Shown here piece after piece: positions 1 through 9,712 of a stretch of DNA of 64,000 nt. A program made the position numbers and the translations under genes. Below the pieces are notes generated by a model. That model was given only the letters and a program-made list of their open reading frames with translations. It was not told the origin of the DNA and did no database searches. Numbering within the stretch: the first letter of the stretch is position 1; each line of letters begins with the position of its first letter. This DNA comes from Phytophthora colocasiae (taxonomy: Eukaryota > Oomycota > Peronosporomycetes > Peronosporales > Peronosporaceae), in NCBI GenBank assembly GCA_018806915.1, contig JAGKQI010000064.1, positions 1,590,195 to 1,654,194 on the forward strand, written 5' to 3'.

Positions 1-47
1 GTTAGGAATGTACCAAATTGTCAACAAAAGCTTAAAAACAAGCGTAC

Positions 48-320
48 CATTCTGGATGTCTGCTACCTTTTTGGAGATCTCACGGATAATCTGCCGTCGC
101 CAACGCTCCGCCTCCTTGAGGTTATCACACTGCGATGCCAGATACGGTCTTCGACTGTTAACAACAAACAGTAGCAACAGGAAATGGTCAATCAAACGAA
201 CACTTGTCCTGACTGACTGCCATCTAATAGCTCTCACTTCTTGAAGGTGTCTGCAAAGTCCTGCTTCATGGACGTCCATCGGTTCAGCAGCGACTGCGCC
301 TTCTCTTCATTGCGCGCCAT
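48..320 (-). CDS. ISY1: ISY1 pre-mRNA splicing factor, 5' exons (partial)
   Basis: This is the start of the ISY1 gene, a component of the catalytic spliceosome (NTC-associated) that acts in the nucleus. Exon 1 is 320-238 and begins MARNEEKAQSLLNRW. Exon 2 is 154-48 and reads RRPYLASQC, then ERWRRQIIREISKKVADIQN, which is the highly conserved ISY1 amino-terminal block. The intron 237-155 is GT-AG and keeps phase (two bases before, one after). The next donor is at 47-46, so the rest of the gene lies left of the window. It is head to head with the transhydrogenase gene, with about 205 bp between the two start codons. No long ORF marks it because the exons are short; recognition rests on the motif match and the phase-consistent splice sites. 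Confidence 0.9.
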
Positions 321-525
321 CCTGTCGTCTTAGACTCGTCTAGCGTCAAGCAAGTAAGCGTCTACCTAATTCCTCGAGCCAAAAGCTCATTGTGTTTTGA
401 ACATAATAACATGTAGACCACACGAATTAAATATGTTCACCACATCACAAACATTCTAACCAATCACAGACGCTTATTCAAAACTTGGGGACGTGTGCAG
501 CGGATCACTCGTTTAACGGTAGGAA
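321..525. promoter_or_regulatory. Shared intergenic promoter region with a CCAAT box
   Basis: This AT-rich spacer of 205 bp separates the start codons of ISY1 (minus) and the transhydrogenase (plus), so both promoters must lie in or near it. A CCAAT box is visible at 460-464, about 60 bp before the transhydrogenase ATG. I see no clear TATA box. Use of the spacer as a bidirectional promoter is inferred. Confidence 0.4.
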
Positions 526-2296
526 ATGCTGGGGCTCTGGACGGCTGCGACTCGCGCGGCTCCGCTGCGTCGTCGCCTGTTCTCCTCTGCGACTCTCAAG
601 CACCAAGTGGCTGCCTACGACCTTGTCGTCATCGGTAGTGGCCCCTCCGCCACACAATGCGCGCTCGAGTCCGCCAAACAGGGCAAGCGCGTGGCGATCG
701 TAGACAAGAAGACGCGACTGGGCGGCGTCTGCGTGCACACGGGCACAATCCCGTCCAAGACCTTCCGTGAAGCAGTGCTGCATCTGTCGGGATACCGTCA
801 TCACGGGTTTTACGGCAAGTCTTACAGCATGAAGACTGTTACGATCGAGGACATTTTGTACCGAGTTCAACGCGTCGTTAGCTCCGAGGAGGATGTGGTT
901 CGTGCGCAACTCAAGGCTGCACGTGTTGACGTCATCCCAGGCTTCGCTCGCTTCGAGAACCAGCACGAGATCTCCATTATTCGAGACGATGCCGACGTCA
1001 AGAAGAACGGGGCGGTCGGGGCCAATGGCAGCAGTTCCAACAGTAACTTGGACTCGCTCTCTCGCGTGAAAGCGGACAAGTTCCTCATTGCATGCGGTAC
1101 CAGACCTGCGCACAACCCACTGGTGCCTATTGACGGCAAAGTGATCATTGACAGCGACCAGATTTTGAGCCGCGACATGCATCAGCTGCCTCGCTCGCTC
1201 ATTGTCATGGGCGCTGGAGTCATCGGTATGGAGTACGCGTCTATGGTGAATGTTGTGCCTGGACACTCTGTTACGGTGGTGGATGGACGACCCGATGTGA
1301 GTTTTTAGATGGCAAAGGATGGCGGTTCTTCACGACTGACGAGTGCACAACGTTTGTATGCAGATTTTGTCCTTCTGTGACCGCGAGATCATTAGCAACC
1401 TCACGTACGAGATGCAGAGCAACGGTGCTCGCTTCCTGCTTGGCGAAAACGTCAAGAAAGTCGAGGTAACAGTGCTGTAACTATGAACGAAGGAGAGCTT
1501 TCCTTCTAATGATTGAGTTTGATGACATTCCAGACGACGGAGGACCGGGTGAAGGTGTTCTTCGAGAGTGGCAAGGTGCTCAGTGCCGATGCGCTACTGT
1601 ACACTGTTGGTCGCCAGGCTGCCACGGACGGACTGAACCTGGAGGCGGTCGGTCTCTCTCGTAACCAACGCGGTCTGATCAACGTGGATAAGAACTACCA
1701 GACTGACCAGCCCCACATGTACGTTCAGGCATCCCATTGAGTTTTACTCTGATGCAGCACTCACCTTTATATTTTGCTGTCTTAGTTACGCCGCAGGCGA
1801 CTGTATTGGCGCCCCCGCACTGGCGTCCACGAGTATGGAGCAGGGTCGTTTGGCATCGTGCCACATGTGGAACCCGGACGAGGAGCTCGCTGCTACGAGC
1901 CAGTTGGAGAATGGCAACTACCCGTACGGCATCTACACAATCCCGGAGATCTCGATGGTGGGACAGACGGAGCAGCAGCTCACGAAGGCTTGCATCAATT
2001 ATGAAATCGGTGTGGCCAAATACTCGGAGCTGGCGAAGGGCCAGATGATGGGCGCCATGGCTGGCGGCACTTTGAAGATCCTGTTTGACCCGGACACACT
2101 CAAGGTGTTTGGAGTGCACGCTATTGGAGAGGGTGCCACGGAGATTATTCACATCGGACAGGTCGCTATGGCCATGAACTGCTCGCTCACGTACTTCCGC
2201 GACGCTGTGTTTAACTATCCTACCTTGGCGGAGGCCTACCGAGTGGCTGCCTTGAACGGACTGGGCCGTCTCAGCCGTGACACTGGAGACCTGTAA
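526..2296 (+). CDS. sthA: Soluble pyridine nucleotide transhydrogenase (SthA-type), four exons
   Basis: The enzyme moves hydride between NADPH and NAD+ using FAD. Exons 526-1296, 1364-1465, 1534-1718 and 1786-2296 join in phase to give 522 residues. The FAD dinucleotide fold VVIGSGPSATQ is near residue 30, followed by GGVCVHTGTIPSK. The second redox cysteine of dihydrolipoamide dehydrogenase is replaced by Thr, as in SthA. The second nucleotide fold VMGAGVIGMEYASM follows, then YAAGDCIGAPALAS, which the last splice junction restores. The carboxyl end PTLAEAYRVAALNGL is also SthA-like rather than the HxxxxE disulfide-reductase end. The first 25 or so residues (MLGLWTAATRAAPLRRRLFSS) are Arg/Ser/Ala-rich without acids, as in a mitochondrial presequence. 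Family assignment is secure; mitochondrial location is inferred. Confidence 0.9.
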
Positions 2297-2433
2297 GCAC
2301 ACACAAGTAGCTGTCTGCGTGGGTGGACAGATAGAATGTGCAAACAAATACATGGGATGAACCCAAACAGATTCCCAACAGCAGCAGGTGATGTGGTCGT
2401 AGCTCACTAACGACTAACGTGTGTATTTTCTCT

Positions 2434-4827
2434 TTACCCACATTGCAGCAGCACTGACATTGGGACGTCTCTGGAATTGGCGGAGTCTAGCAGTTTGTAT
2501 TCCCCGCCACTCAGTCCCGTGTACTCTTCTACTTCGTCTCCCCTGAATGGTAACACGATAGCAAATGAGCTTGACCTCCTGTTGTTCTGTGACTGACTAG
2601 GATGGATCTGGTAGAGATACACCTGAATGCCAAGAACACGGAGCCACACGAGATTCCAGGGATCGGTCATCATGGCGACGTTCATCAGCTGCACGATAGA
2701 GCGGACCTCCATGGAGCGCCAATTGACTCCACGCAAAGGACCTCGGCTTAAAGTGCCAGGACTTACCAGATTAAAGGGCCGAACAAGCCTCGACGGACTG
2801 TAAAAACTTGGAATCAAAGCAGTCGTTGGAGCCAAAGTCGATTGGTGGGTTGGCCCTAGAAGCGGCGTAAGATGGGAACTGCGCGGACCTTGGACGATTG
2901 AAGGACGAGTCGCTGCATGGAATCGAATACTCAGAACAGACGTGGGCCAGAGGCGCCTTGCCCCACTAGGAACTATGGGCGTGAAGCTCAGGATAACACC
3001 TTCGCTTTGTCGGTGAATCCAACTACTTGGTGGTGCGAAGGACCCAACGGCCTTGATGCCTACTGCCACTACCGAAACAATGCCAATGCAGAAGAGGATC
3101 ATTGTTGCGCTGTCGTCAAAAATGTACGAGGAAGCGTTCATGTAGCCGCTGGGATTGCAATGGATGATGTCCATTGTTGATCCTTCGTCAGCAATTCGGA
3201 AGACGTTGGTGATGTTCGTGTCTCGAAGCCTGGCCATCTTGTACGGGCCAGATATTGTCAGTGTGGACGTGAAGCTGATGAGAAGACCGCGAATTCCGGG
3301 GACTCCATCATACCAGTGACCTCGAGTCTTTCGGACAACAAAAACCACCAAGAAAGCAAGAAGAGCCAAGAGCCAGACACTGCGCATCTGCACTGCTGTT
3401 GTTTCGAGAAAGGGGACGAGCTGGAAGTTGACCGCTCCTCCGACCGACGCCCAGTACGAATCCAGGAAGATATCCGTGAAGCTGCTGTCCAGAAGTAGCG
3501 CCCCAACATACGCGCAAACAGGCAAGGGACTGGAGTATACGATGACTTAGAACGGGATCTTGAGCACGAGCGTTGCAGTTGCTAGCCAACGAGAAACCCA
3601 CCCCAACTCCCCGTCATCTCTCTGCTCATACGCACCGTAGACCAACAATACCAGACGAACCCACACGTAGCCTTGAGCTGCGCCTCTCAAGGTCGAAATG
3701 ATACCGTACCAGTCCACGAGGTTCGTCTGGACGATATCCCGCTCATAGCGATAGTCATCCACAAAGACCGTCGTACAAGAACCCCCTATACAGCGTCTGC
3801 CTCGAGTAAGGACAACAATCTCCAGCGCTTCATAGTTGTAAAAAGTGGACCGCATGGCTCCAGATGTGGACGAGAGCCTCTGGGACGACACCAGTGCCAC
3901 CTCAAGCTTCAAGTCTGGGTATTGTCGCTGTAAGGACTGAAGACGGAGATCCATGTGGTCCCAAAGGCGAACAGGAGGTAGTGAAGCGTCGAGTGGGTTG
4001 GCACACTTCCAGATACCTGGGTGGTTGCAGAATCTGGGTCGAGGTGGAGATCGTTTGTTGTTGGAGCAGATTGCGAGTGATAATGGCTCGAGGGAGATTC
4101 GTGGAGTATGGAGCGAGTGCAGTCTCCAGGCAGAGTTCTTGGATACGAAGCTGACGACGTAGTGGTGGAGTCGGTCCACCCAGTTGTGCTTGGTGGCGTA
4201 ACGTAATGTGGTGGATGTGCCGTCGTCAAGCATTAGCCGATTCTGTGCGGTAGTGATAAAGGCATCCAACATCTGGAAAGCGACGTTGAAGGAGATGACA
4301 CTATTGGCATTCTTGCGGTGTTCGAGGTGTTGTGGTTTGTACAGTAACGAAGACGGGAATTCTGTCACGTTGAGTAATTTCGTAGCCCCTCGCAGTCCGA
4401 CAGACGTTGTATCATATTGATACGACCAAATTCGAGCTGCTGCAACCGGTTGAGTACCTTCCGCTCCTGTGAACGTAGCCGTCGTGTCATTTGTTCCATT
4501 ATCCGTACGCCACAAGCGTAGCACAGGGTAGTTGAAGGGCCCGAACCGAACTGCAGTGCTGGGCATGAGTGGAACTGGGTAGAACTCCTGGAGGTTCCGT
4601 ACACCTAGACCTGTACGGGGGATATCGGTCATGAGAAGACCGAGGGATACTAATGTGATGATACATCGCAGTTTGGAGAGGACGACGCAGTGATTGATGT
4701 CTGGTTGGGGTAGGAACTTCTGCCAGTTTCGAGCTCGCACCCATGTGATTGTTCTAGAGCTTGGATCTTTGATACTACTGGTATGTCGACTGTGTCTCGG
4801 TGGTACCAGAGGACGGATCACTGTCAT
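2434..4827 (-). pseudogene. Tandem membrane-protein family, copy A (nonsense codon)
   Basis: This is the most downstream of four tandem paralogues on the minus strand. Its frame is continuous over 798 codons except for one in-frame TAA at 3547-3549, where copy B has Gln (KIPFQVIVYSS). That single C-to-T type change splits it into 426- and 363-residue reading frames. It keeps the family layout: a hydrophobic segment before DIPRTGLGVRNL, a large ectodomain-like part with Cys and NxS/T sites, a cluster of membrane segments, and a C-terminal block with LMNVAMMTDPWN. I do not recognise the function. The stop could be a real null allele, a readthrough site or a sequence error. The middle third is nearly identical to copy B. 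Confidence 0.75.
3630..4200. repeat. Near-identical tract shared with copy B (gene conversion)
   Basis: About 571 bp here match 6117-6687 at a constant offset of 2487. I see one difference (3919 G versus 6406 A). Outside the tract, copies A and B diverge clearly at both DNA and protein level. Abrupt edges inside coding sequence point to recent gene conversion or unequal crossover between the tandem copies. Confidence 0.85.
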
Positions 4828-4935
4828 AATGGAGACGGTGGGGACTGGTTAAGAGTTGATCATGATCTCTGCAGTCCACATTTGGACACAGGAAACGGAT
4901 GGAGCTATCCAGGTTTAGCAGTTCTCTTGAATTCA

Positions 4936-7278
4936 TCAACTTTGAAGAAGAACAGACATGGAAACGTCTTTCGAACTGGCCGAGTCAAGCAATTTGAACT
5001 CTTCACAGTTCAAACCAGTTCGGTCTTCCAGTTCGTCTTCCATGTACGGCAAAACAACGGCGTAACTGTTACCATTATCAACTTGAATTCGGTACAAGTA
5101 GAGCTGGATGCCAATAACACGAAGCCAGAAGAAGTTCCACGGATCTGTCATCATGGCGATGTTCATGAGCGTCAGGACGGAGTGCGACGCCACTGTTCGC
5201 AAAGTGAAGCTCCTGGTCACTGGCGGATTTCTCTTGTCTGCGGTTTTCTTTCTACTCCACAAGCGCCACGGATGCCAGGTAGAAGACGAAGGATGGACAG
5301 TGAATTCCGTTCCAGATAACCCTCGAACACTGGGAGGTGGCGATGGAGCGACTCGCGCCACACCGGAACTCGTTGATGAAAAATGAATTGGGATCTGTGG
5401 ACGAATTTGTGTGTGGAAGTGAATAACTGGCGGCGTGGTCCTCCAAAGTCTCTCGATTCCGCATGGAGCTGGAGATTGTCTACATATCATTCCACGAGTA
5501 GCGCGATACGTCCAGGAAGTTCGAGGCGTGAGGAACCCCAGAGTCTTAATTGCTATAGCGACCAAAGCTACAGCAACTAGACACAAACGAACCGTCTTGG
5601 AAGTCCCTCCGTAAAAGTATGAGGAGGAATTGAAGCAGTCGCCAGGGTTGGACGACCGCACGATGTCCATGGTCGGACCTTCGTTCGGGATGAGGAAGAT
5701 ATTGACGATGTTCATATCCCGGTAGAAGACGCTCTTGTACGGTCCGAAGACGGTCAGTGAAGACGTGAAACTGATCAAAAGTCCTCGAACTCCAGGAATC
5801 CCGTCTTGATGTCGCAGGCGCATTGCAAACAGCACGACAGTCGCGAACAGAGCCAGCGCCCAAACGCCTCGCATTTGTACCGAAGTTGTCTGGATAAACG
5901 GCAGCCACTGGATGTTGACCGATCCTCCAACTGAAGCCCAATATGAATCCAGGAAGATATCCGTAAAGCTGCTGTCCAGGAGAAGTGCTCCAACGTACGC
6001 ACAAACAGGTAAGAGACTGGAGTACACGATCACTTGGAAAGGGATTTTGAACACCATCGAAAGAGCTAAAAGCCATCGACTACTCGACTGGGGCTGCTCG
6101 GCTGATGCGTACATGTACGCACCGTAGACCAACAATACCAGACGAACCCACACGTAGCCTTGAGCTGCGCCTCTCAAGGTCGAAATGATACCGTACCAGT
6201 CCACGAGGTTCGTCTGGACGATATCCCGCTCATAGCGATAGTCATCCACAAAGACCGTCGTACAAGAACCCCCTATACAGCGTCTGCCTCGAGTAAGGAC
6301 AACAATCTCCAGCGCTTCATAGTTGTAAAAAGTGGACCGCATGGCTCCAGATGTGGACGAGAGCCTCTGGGACGACACCAGTGCCACCTCAAGCTTCAAG
6401 TCTGGATATTGTCGCTGTAAGGACTGAAGACGGAGATCCATGTGGTCCCAAAGGCGAACAGGAGGTAGTGAAGCGTCGAGTGGGTTGGCACACTTCCAGA
6501 TACCTGGGTGGTTGCAGAATCTGGGTCGAGGTGGAGATCGTTTGTTGTTGGAGCAGATTGCGAGTGATAATGGCTCGAGGGAGATTCGTGGAGTATGGAG
6601 CGAGTGCAGTCTCCAGGCAGAGTTCTTGGATACGAAGCTGACGACGTAGTGGTGGAGTCGGTCCACCCAGTTGTGCTTGGTGGCGTAGCGCAGCATCGTC
6701 AGTTGGTGCTTATTTGGTCTCAGATGTTCCAGTGAAGCGGAGATGAAGGCGTCTAACATTGTGAAGACGGTGCTAAGCTCTAAGAGGCTGGTGGCATTGG
6801 TTTCTTCACCTTCTTGCGGTTTATACAGTAAAAAAGATGGGAATTCCGATACGTTAAGCAGTTCCACAGCCCCACGCATTCCGACAGATGTGGTATCGTA
6901 CTGGTAGGACCAGACGCGAGCTGTGTCAATGTGCTGTTTGCCTTTGAGTCCTACGAATTCACTCGATGATTCGCTTTGATTGCCCCTCGAGATATGCAGA
7001 ACGGGGTAGTTGAACGGTCCGAAGCGAACGGCAGTACTGGGCATGAGCGGAACTGGATAAAACTCGTAGAGGTTTCGAATACCAAGACCTGTACGGGGGA
7101 TGTCAGTCATAAACAAGACGAGAGAAATGAATGTGACGATGCATCGGAGCTTGGAGAGGGCGATGCAGTGACTGATATCTGCTTGAATGAGGTTCTTGTG
7201 CCATTCCAGAGGTGGATGCATCGTCCTCGTGATGAAAGTCTCATTGAAATTTGGTTGATAACGGACGTCTCTCTCCAT
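4936..7278 (-). CDS. Tandem membrane-protein family, copy B (intact)
   Basis: This is the only undisturbed copy of the four, at 780 residues. A hydrophobic segment near residues 42-58 is followed by DIPRTGLGIRNL and a long, probably non-cytosolic part with several Cys and NxS/T sites. From about residue 380 come several membrane segments, including LVLLVYGAY, QVIVYSSLLPVCAYVGALLL, VWALALFATVVLFAM and LCLVAVALVAIAIKTLGFL. The carboxyl end has LMNIAMMTDPWNFFWLRV and an acidic DELEDRTGL block, conserved in all four copies. No known domain comes to mind; it looks like a lineage-specific multi-pass surface protein. The start is the first Met of the frame; a later Met (MHPPLEW) is also possible. 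Confidence is high that it is a gene, low on function. Confidence 0.8.
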   Translation of the reverse strand: MERDVRYQPNFNETFITRTMHPPLEWHKNLIQADISHCIALSKLRCIVTFISLVLFMTDIPRTGLGIRNLYEFYPVPLMPSTAVRFGPFNYPVLHISRGNQSESSSEFVGLKGKQHIDTARVWSYQYDTTSVGMRGAVELLNVSEFPSFLLYKPQEGEETNATSLLELSTVFTMLDAFISASLEHLRPNKHQLTMLRYATKHNWVDRLHHYVVSFVSKNSAWRLHSLHTPRISLEPLSLAICSNNKRSPPRPRFCNHPGIWKCANPLDASLPPVRLWDHMDLRLQSLQRQYPDLKLEVALVSSQRLSSTSGAMRSTFYNYEALEIVVLTRGRRCIGGSCTTVFVDDYRYERDIVQTNLVDWYGIISTLRGAAQGYVWVRLVLLVYGAYMYASAEQPQSSSRWLLALSMVFKIPFQVIVYSSLLPVCAYVGALLLDSSFTDIFLDSYWASVGGSVNIQWLPFIQTTSVQMRGVWALALFATVVLFAMRLRHQDGIPGVRGLLISFTSSLTVFGPYKSVFYRDMNIVNIFLIPNEGPTMDIVRSSNPGDCFNSSSYFYGGTSKTVRLCLVAVALVAIAIKTLGFLTPRTSWTYRATRGMICRQSPAPCGIERLWRTTPPVIHFHTQIRPQIPIHFSSTSSGVARVAPSPPPSVRGLSGTEFTVHPSSSTWHPWRLWSRKKTADKRNPPVTRSFTLRTVASHSVLTLMNIAMMTDPWNFFWLRVIGIQLYLYRIQVDNGNSYAVVLPYMEDELEDRTGLNCEEFKLLDSASSKDVSMSVLLQS
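6117..6687. repeat. Near-identical tract shared with copy A (gene conversion)
   Basis: This is the partner of 3630-4200, at a constant offset of 2487 bp with one difference seen. It encodes the stretch from RYATKHNWVDRLHHYV to VRLVLLVYGAY of the membrane family. Confidence 0.85.
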
Positions 7279-7339
7279 TTAGTCTTCGTCGAAGATGGAT
7301 ACATTTTGATTCTACAGGGCGTTCGCTACCCAGGGCAGT

Positions 7340-9672
7340 CTACCCTGCCTGCAGCAGTACTGATATTGGAACATCTCGAGAGTTTGCAGAGTCTACAAGC
7401 TGGAGGTCGCTGGGGCTTAATCCCGTGTGGTCTTCGATCTCGTCGTCAGCGTATGGTAAAAGCACTGCGTACGTCCCGAGACTTCGACCAGAGCGAACTT
7501 TGTACAGATACAACTGGACCCCAAGCACCCGCAGCCACAAGAAATTCCACGGGTCGGTCATCATGGCAATGTTCATGAGCTGAACAATGGATCGACACTC
7601 AGTTGAGTCGTATCCTGCCTCACCGGGGAGATTCCGTAGAGAGGCCCTTTTCGATGCAGTAAAGGACTCAAATGGTCTCACTTTGGTCTGGTCTGTTACA
7701 AGCGATGGTTTAGGCGATGGAGGAAGACGCGGTTGAACGAAGAACTGAACGCTCAGAACCGACGCCAACCACAGTCGATGCGTCCCACAAGGAATCGTCG
7801 GTGTTGAGCTCAGAATGACATCTCTAGCTTTACCACTGCGTACAAGAAGGACTCCAGTGTCCCGACAGCTGCAGCCAGTGCAATTACGACGCCAATGCAG
7901 AAGAGAAGCATCACGGCGCTGTCGTCGAAGAAGTACGTGGACACGTTGTAGTGGCCGACGGGGTTCCCGTGGACGATATCCATCGTTTGGCTCTCATCTG
8001 ACAGCAGAAACAAGCTGGTGATGTTGGTATCTCGCTGTGTCGTCTTCTTGTATGGACCAAATACCGTCAGAGTCGATGTAAAGGTGATCACAAGTCCTCG
8101 AATGGCTGGGAGACCCTCGCCCCAGTAATCTCTCGTCTTTCTTACGGCTAACACAACCAAAGTCACGAGTAAAGCTAAGAGCCAAACGTTGCGCATTTGA
8201 ACTGCAGTAGATCTCAAGAACGTCACGAGGTTAATATGGATAGAGCCACCAACAGCAGCCCAGTACGAGTCGAGGAAGATGTCCATGAAGCTGCTGTCCA
8301 GTACTTGAGCCACCACGTAACCACTGACGGGCAGCAAACTCGAGTATACGATCACCTCGAAGGGGATTCGAAACACAATGGACATTGCAAACCTCAATCG
8401 GAAACGGAAACTCAAAGCCAATTGACCTGCAGCAGTGTAAGCTCCGTACATTAACAGCAGTAACCGGATCCAGACGTACGCTTGGGCTCCACCACGCAGC
8501 ACTGCAATGATTGTGTACCATTTCACGAGGTTCGTCTGCACTGTGTCTCGCTCGTACCGGTAGTCGTCTACGAAGACGGTGGTGCAGTTCATCTTCTTCT
8601 CTTTACAATGTCTGCCTCGAGTTATTACCGTCACTTCCAGAGCTTCGTAGTTATAGTACGTAGATCTACTCAAGGCCCCGGAAGTGGACGAAAGTCTCTG
8701 GGACGACAACAGAGCCACCTCCAGCTCCAAATGCGGGTATTTCTGCCTCAAAAGCTGCAGACGAAGGTCGATATGATCCCAGATGCGAACGGCAGGAAGC
8801 TCTGCATCCGCTGGGTGTGTTAACTTCCAAATCCCTGGATGATTACAGAAGCGAGGACGAAGGGAAGGTGCTTTTCGTCTTGAGCAGATCTCAATCGACT
8901 GAAAAGTTCCCGAGAAACGAGGAATATGAAGAGAATGAAGCCGCCACGCGGGGTTCGCAGACGCGAATCGCACGACGTAGTGGTGGATGCGGTCGATCCA
9001 GTTGTGTTTGGTGGCGAACCGCAGAACTTTCGCTTCTCCACCATCTTCTGGCTGTAACTTAACGTACGCTGCGTTAACCAGAGCGTCCAGCATCGTGAAG
9101 GTCGGCTCAAGACCCACAAGACTCTCTCCATTGGTAATTGGCTCACCTTTTGCTGGTTTGTAGCGCAAATATTGAGGGAATTCCGTCACGTTGAGCAACT
9201 CCACAGCTCCTCGAATACCAACTGACAGAGTATCGAACTGGTAGGGCCAAGCTCGAGCTGTGGTGATCGTTTTGGAGCCTTTTTGTCCTACAAACGTTGA
9301 CGATCCGTTGGCATTGGGAAAGCGGCAGATGTGCACAACGGGGTAGTCGAATGGTCCGAACCGAACGGCAGTGCTAGGCATGAGCTGGACTGGGTAAAAT
9401 TCTTGCAGATTGCGGATACCTAAGCCAGTTCGGGGGATGTCTGTGATGAGGAGTGTGAGTGAAAGCACTGTGAAGACACATCGCAGTCTGGAGAGCACGA
9501 TGCACTGAGGGATATGCGGAGGTTTGAGGAAGTTCCCCCAGAGTTTCGTCCTCTCCAACGTCCGAGTTCTGGCACTGTTGGCTCGGTTGAAAGCAGAGGA
9601 GGAAGCGTCTTCCGGTGCTCGAGTGGGTCCATTGCCATGCCATGCAGCAGCATGGGGGTGAATTGCTGCCAT
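7340..9672 (-). pseudogene. Tandem membrane-protein family, copy C (frameshift)
   Basis: This third copy reads from MAAIHPHAA (ATG at 9672) to a stop at 7340. The frame is open upstream to 9768, but that part overlaps the 3' end of copy D, so the later Met is the better start. A one-base frameshift near 7825-7850 separates the N-terminal frame (ending KLEMSF) from the frame that continues the family sequence (ILSSTPTIPCGT, then RLWLASVLSV). The C-terminal 142 residues keep LMNIAMMTDPWNFLWLRV and the DEIEDHTGL block. No plausible intron fits so short a gap, so it is a real frameshift or a sequence error. Function is unknown. Confidence 0.7.
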
Positions 9673-9712
9673 GAATACTTCCGTTATATGGTATAAATAA
9701 ATAAATCTCTCT

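Noticed and set aside
505..1266. Long open frame opposite the transhydrogenase exon (253 codons)
   Set aside because: It mirrors the GC-rich codons of a well-recognised gene and has no coherent protein features.
3547..3549. Stop codon in copy A as an intron or alternative gene boundary
   Set aside because: The frame continues unchanged on both sides and matches copy B residue by residue, so a single nonsense codon is the simplest reading.
7830..7850. A mini-intron in membrane copy C instead of a frameshift
   Set aside because: The only GT and AG are about ten bases apart, far too short for an intron.
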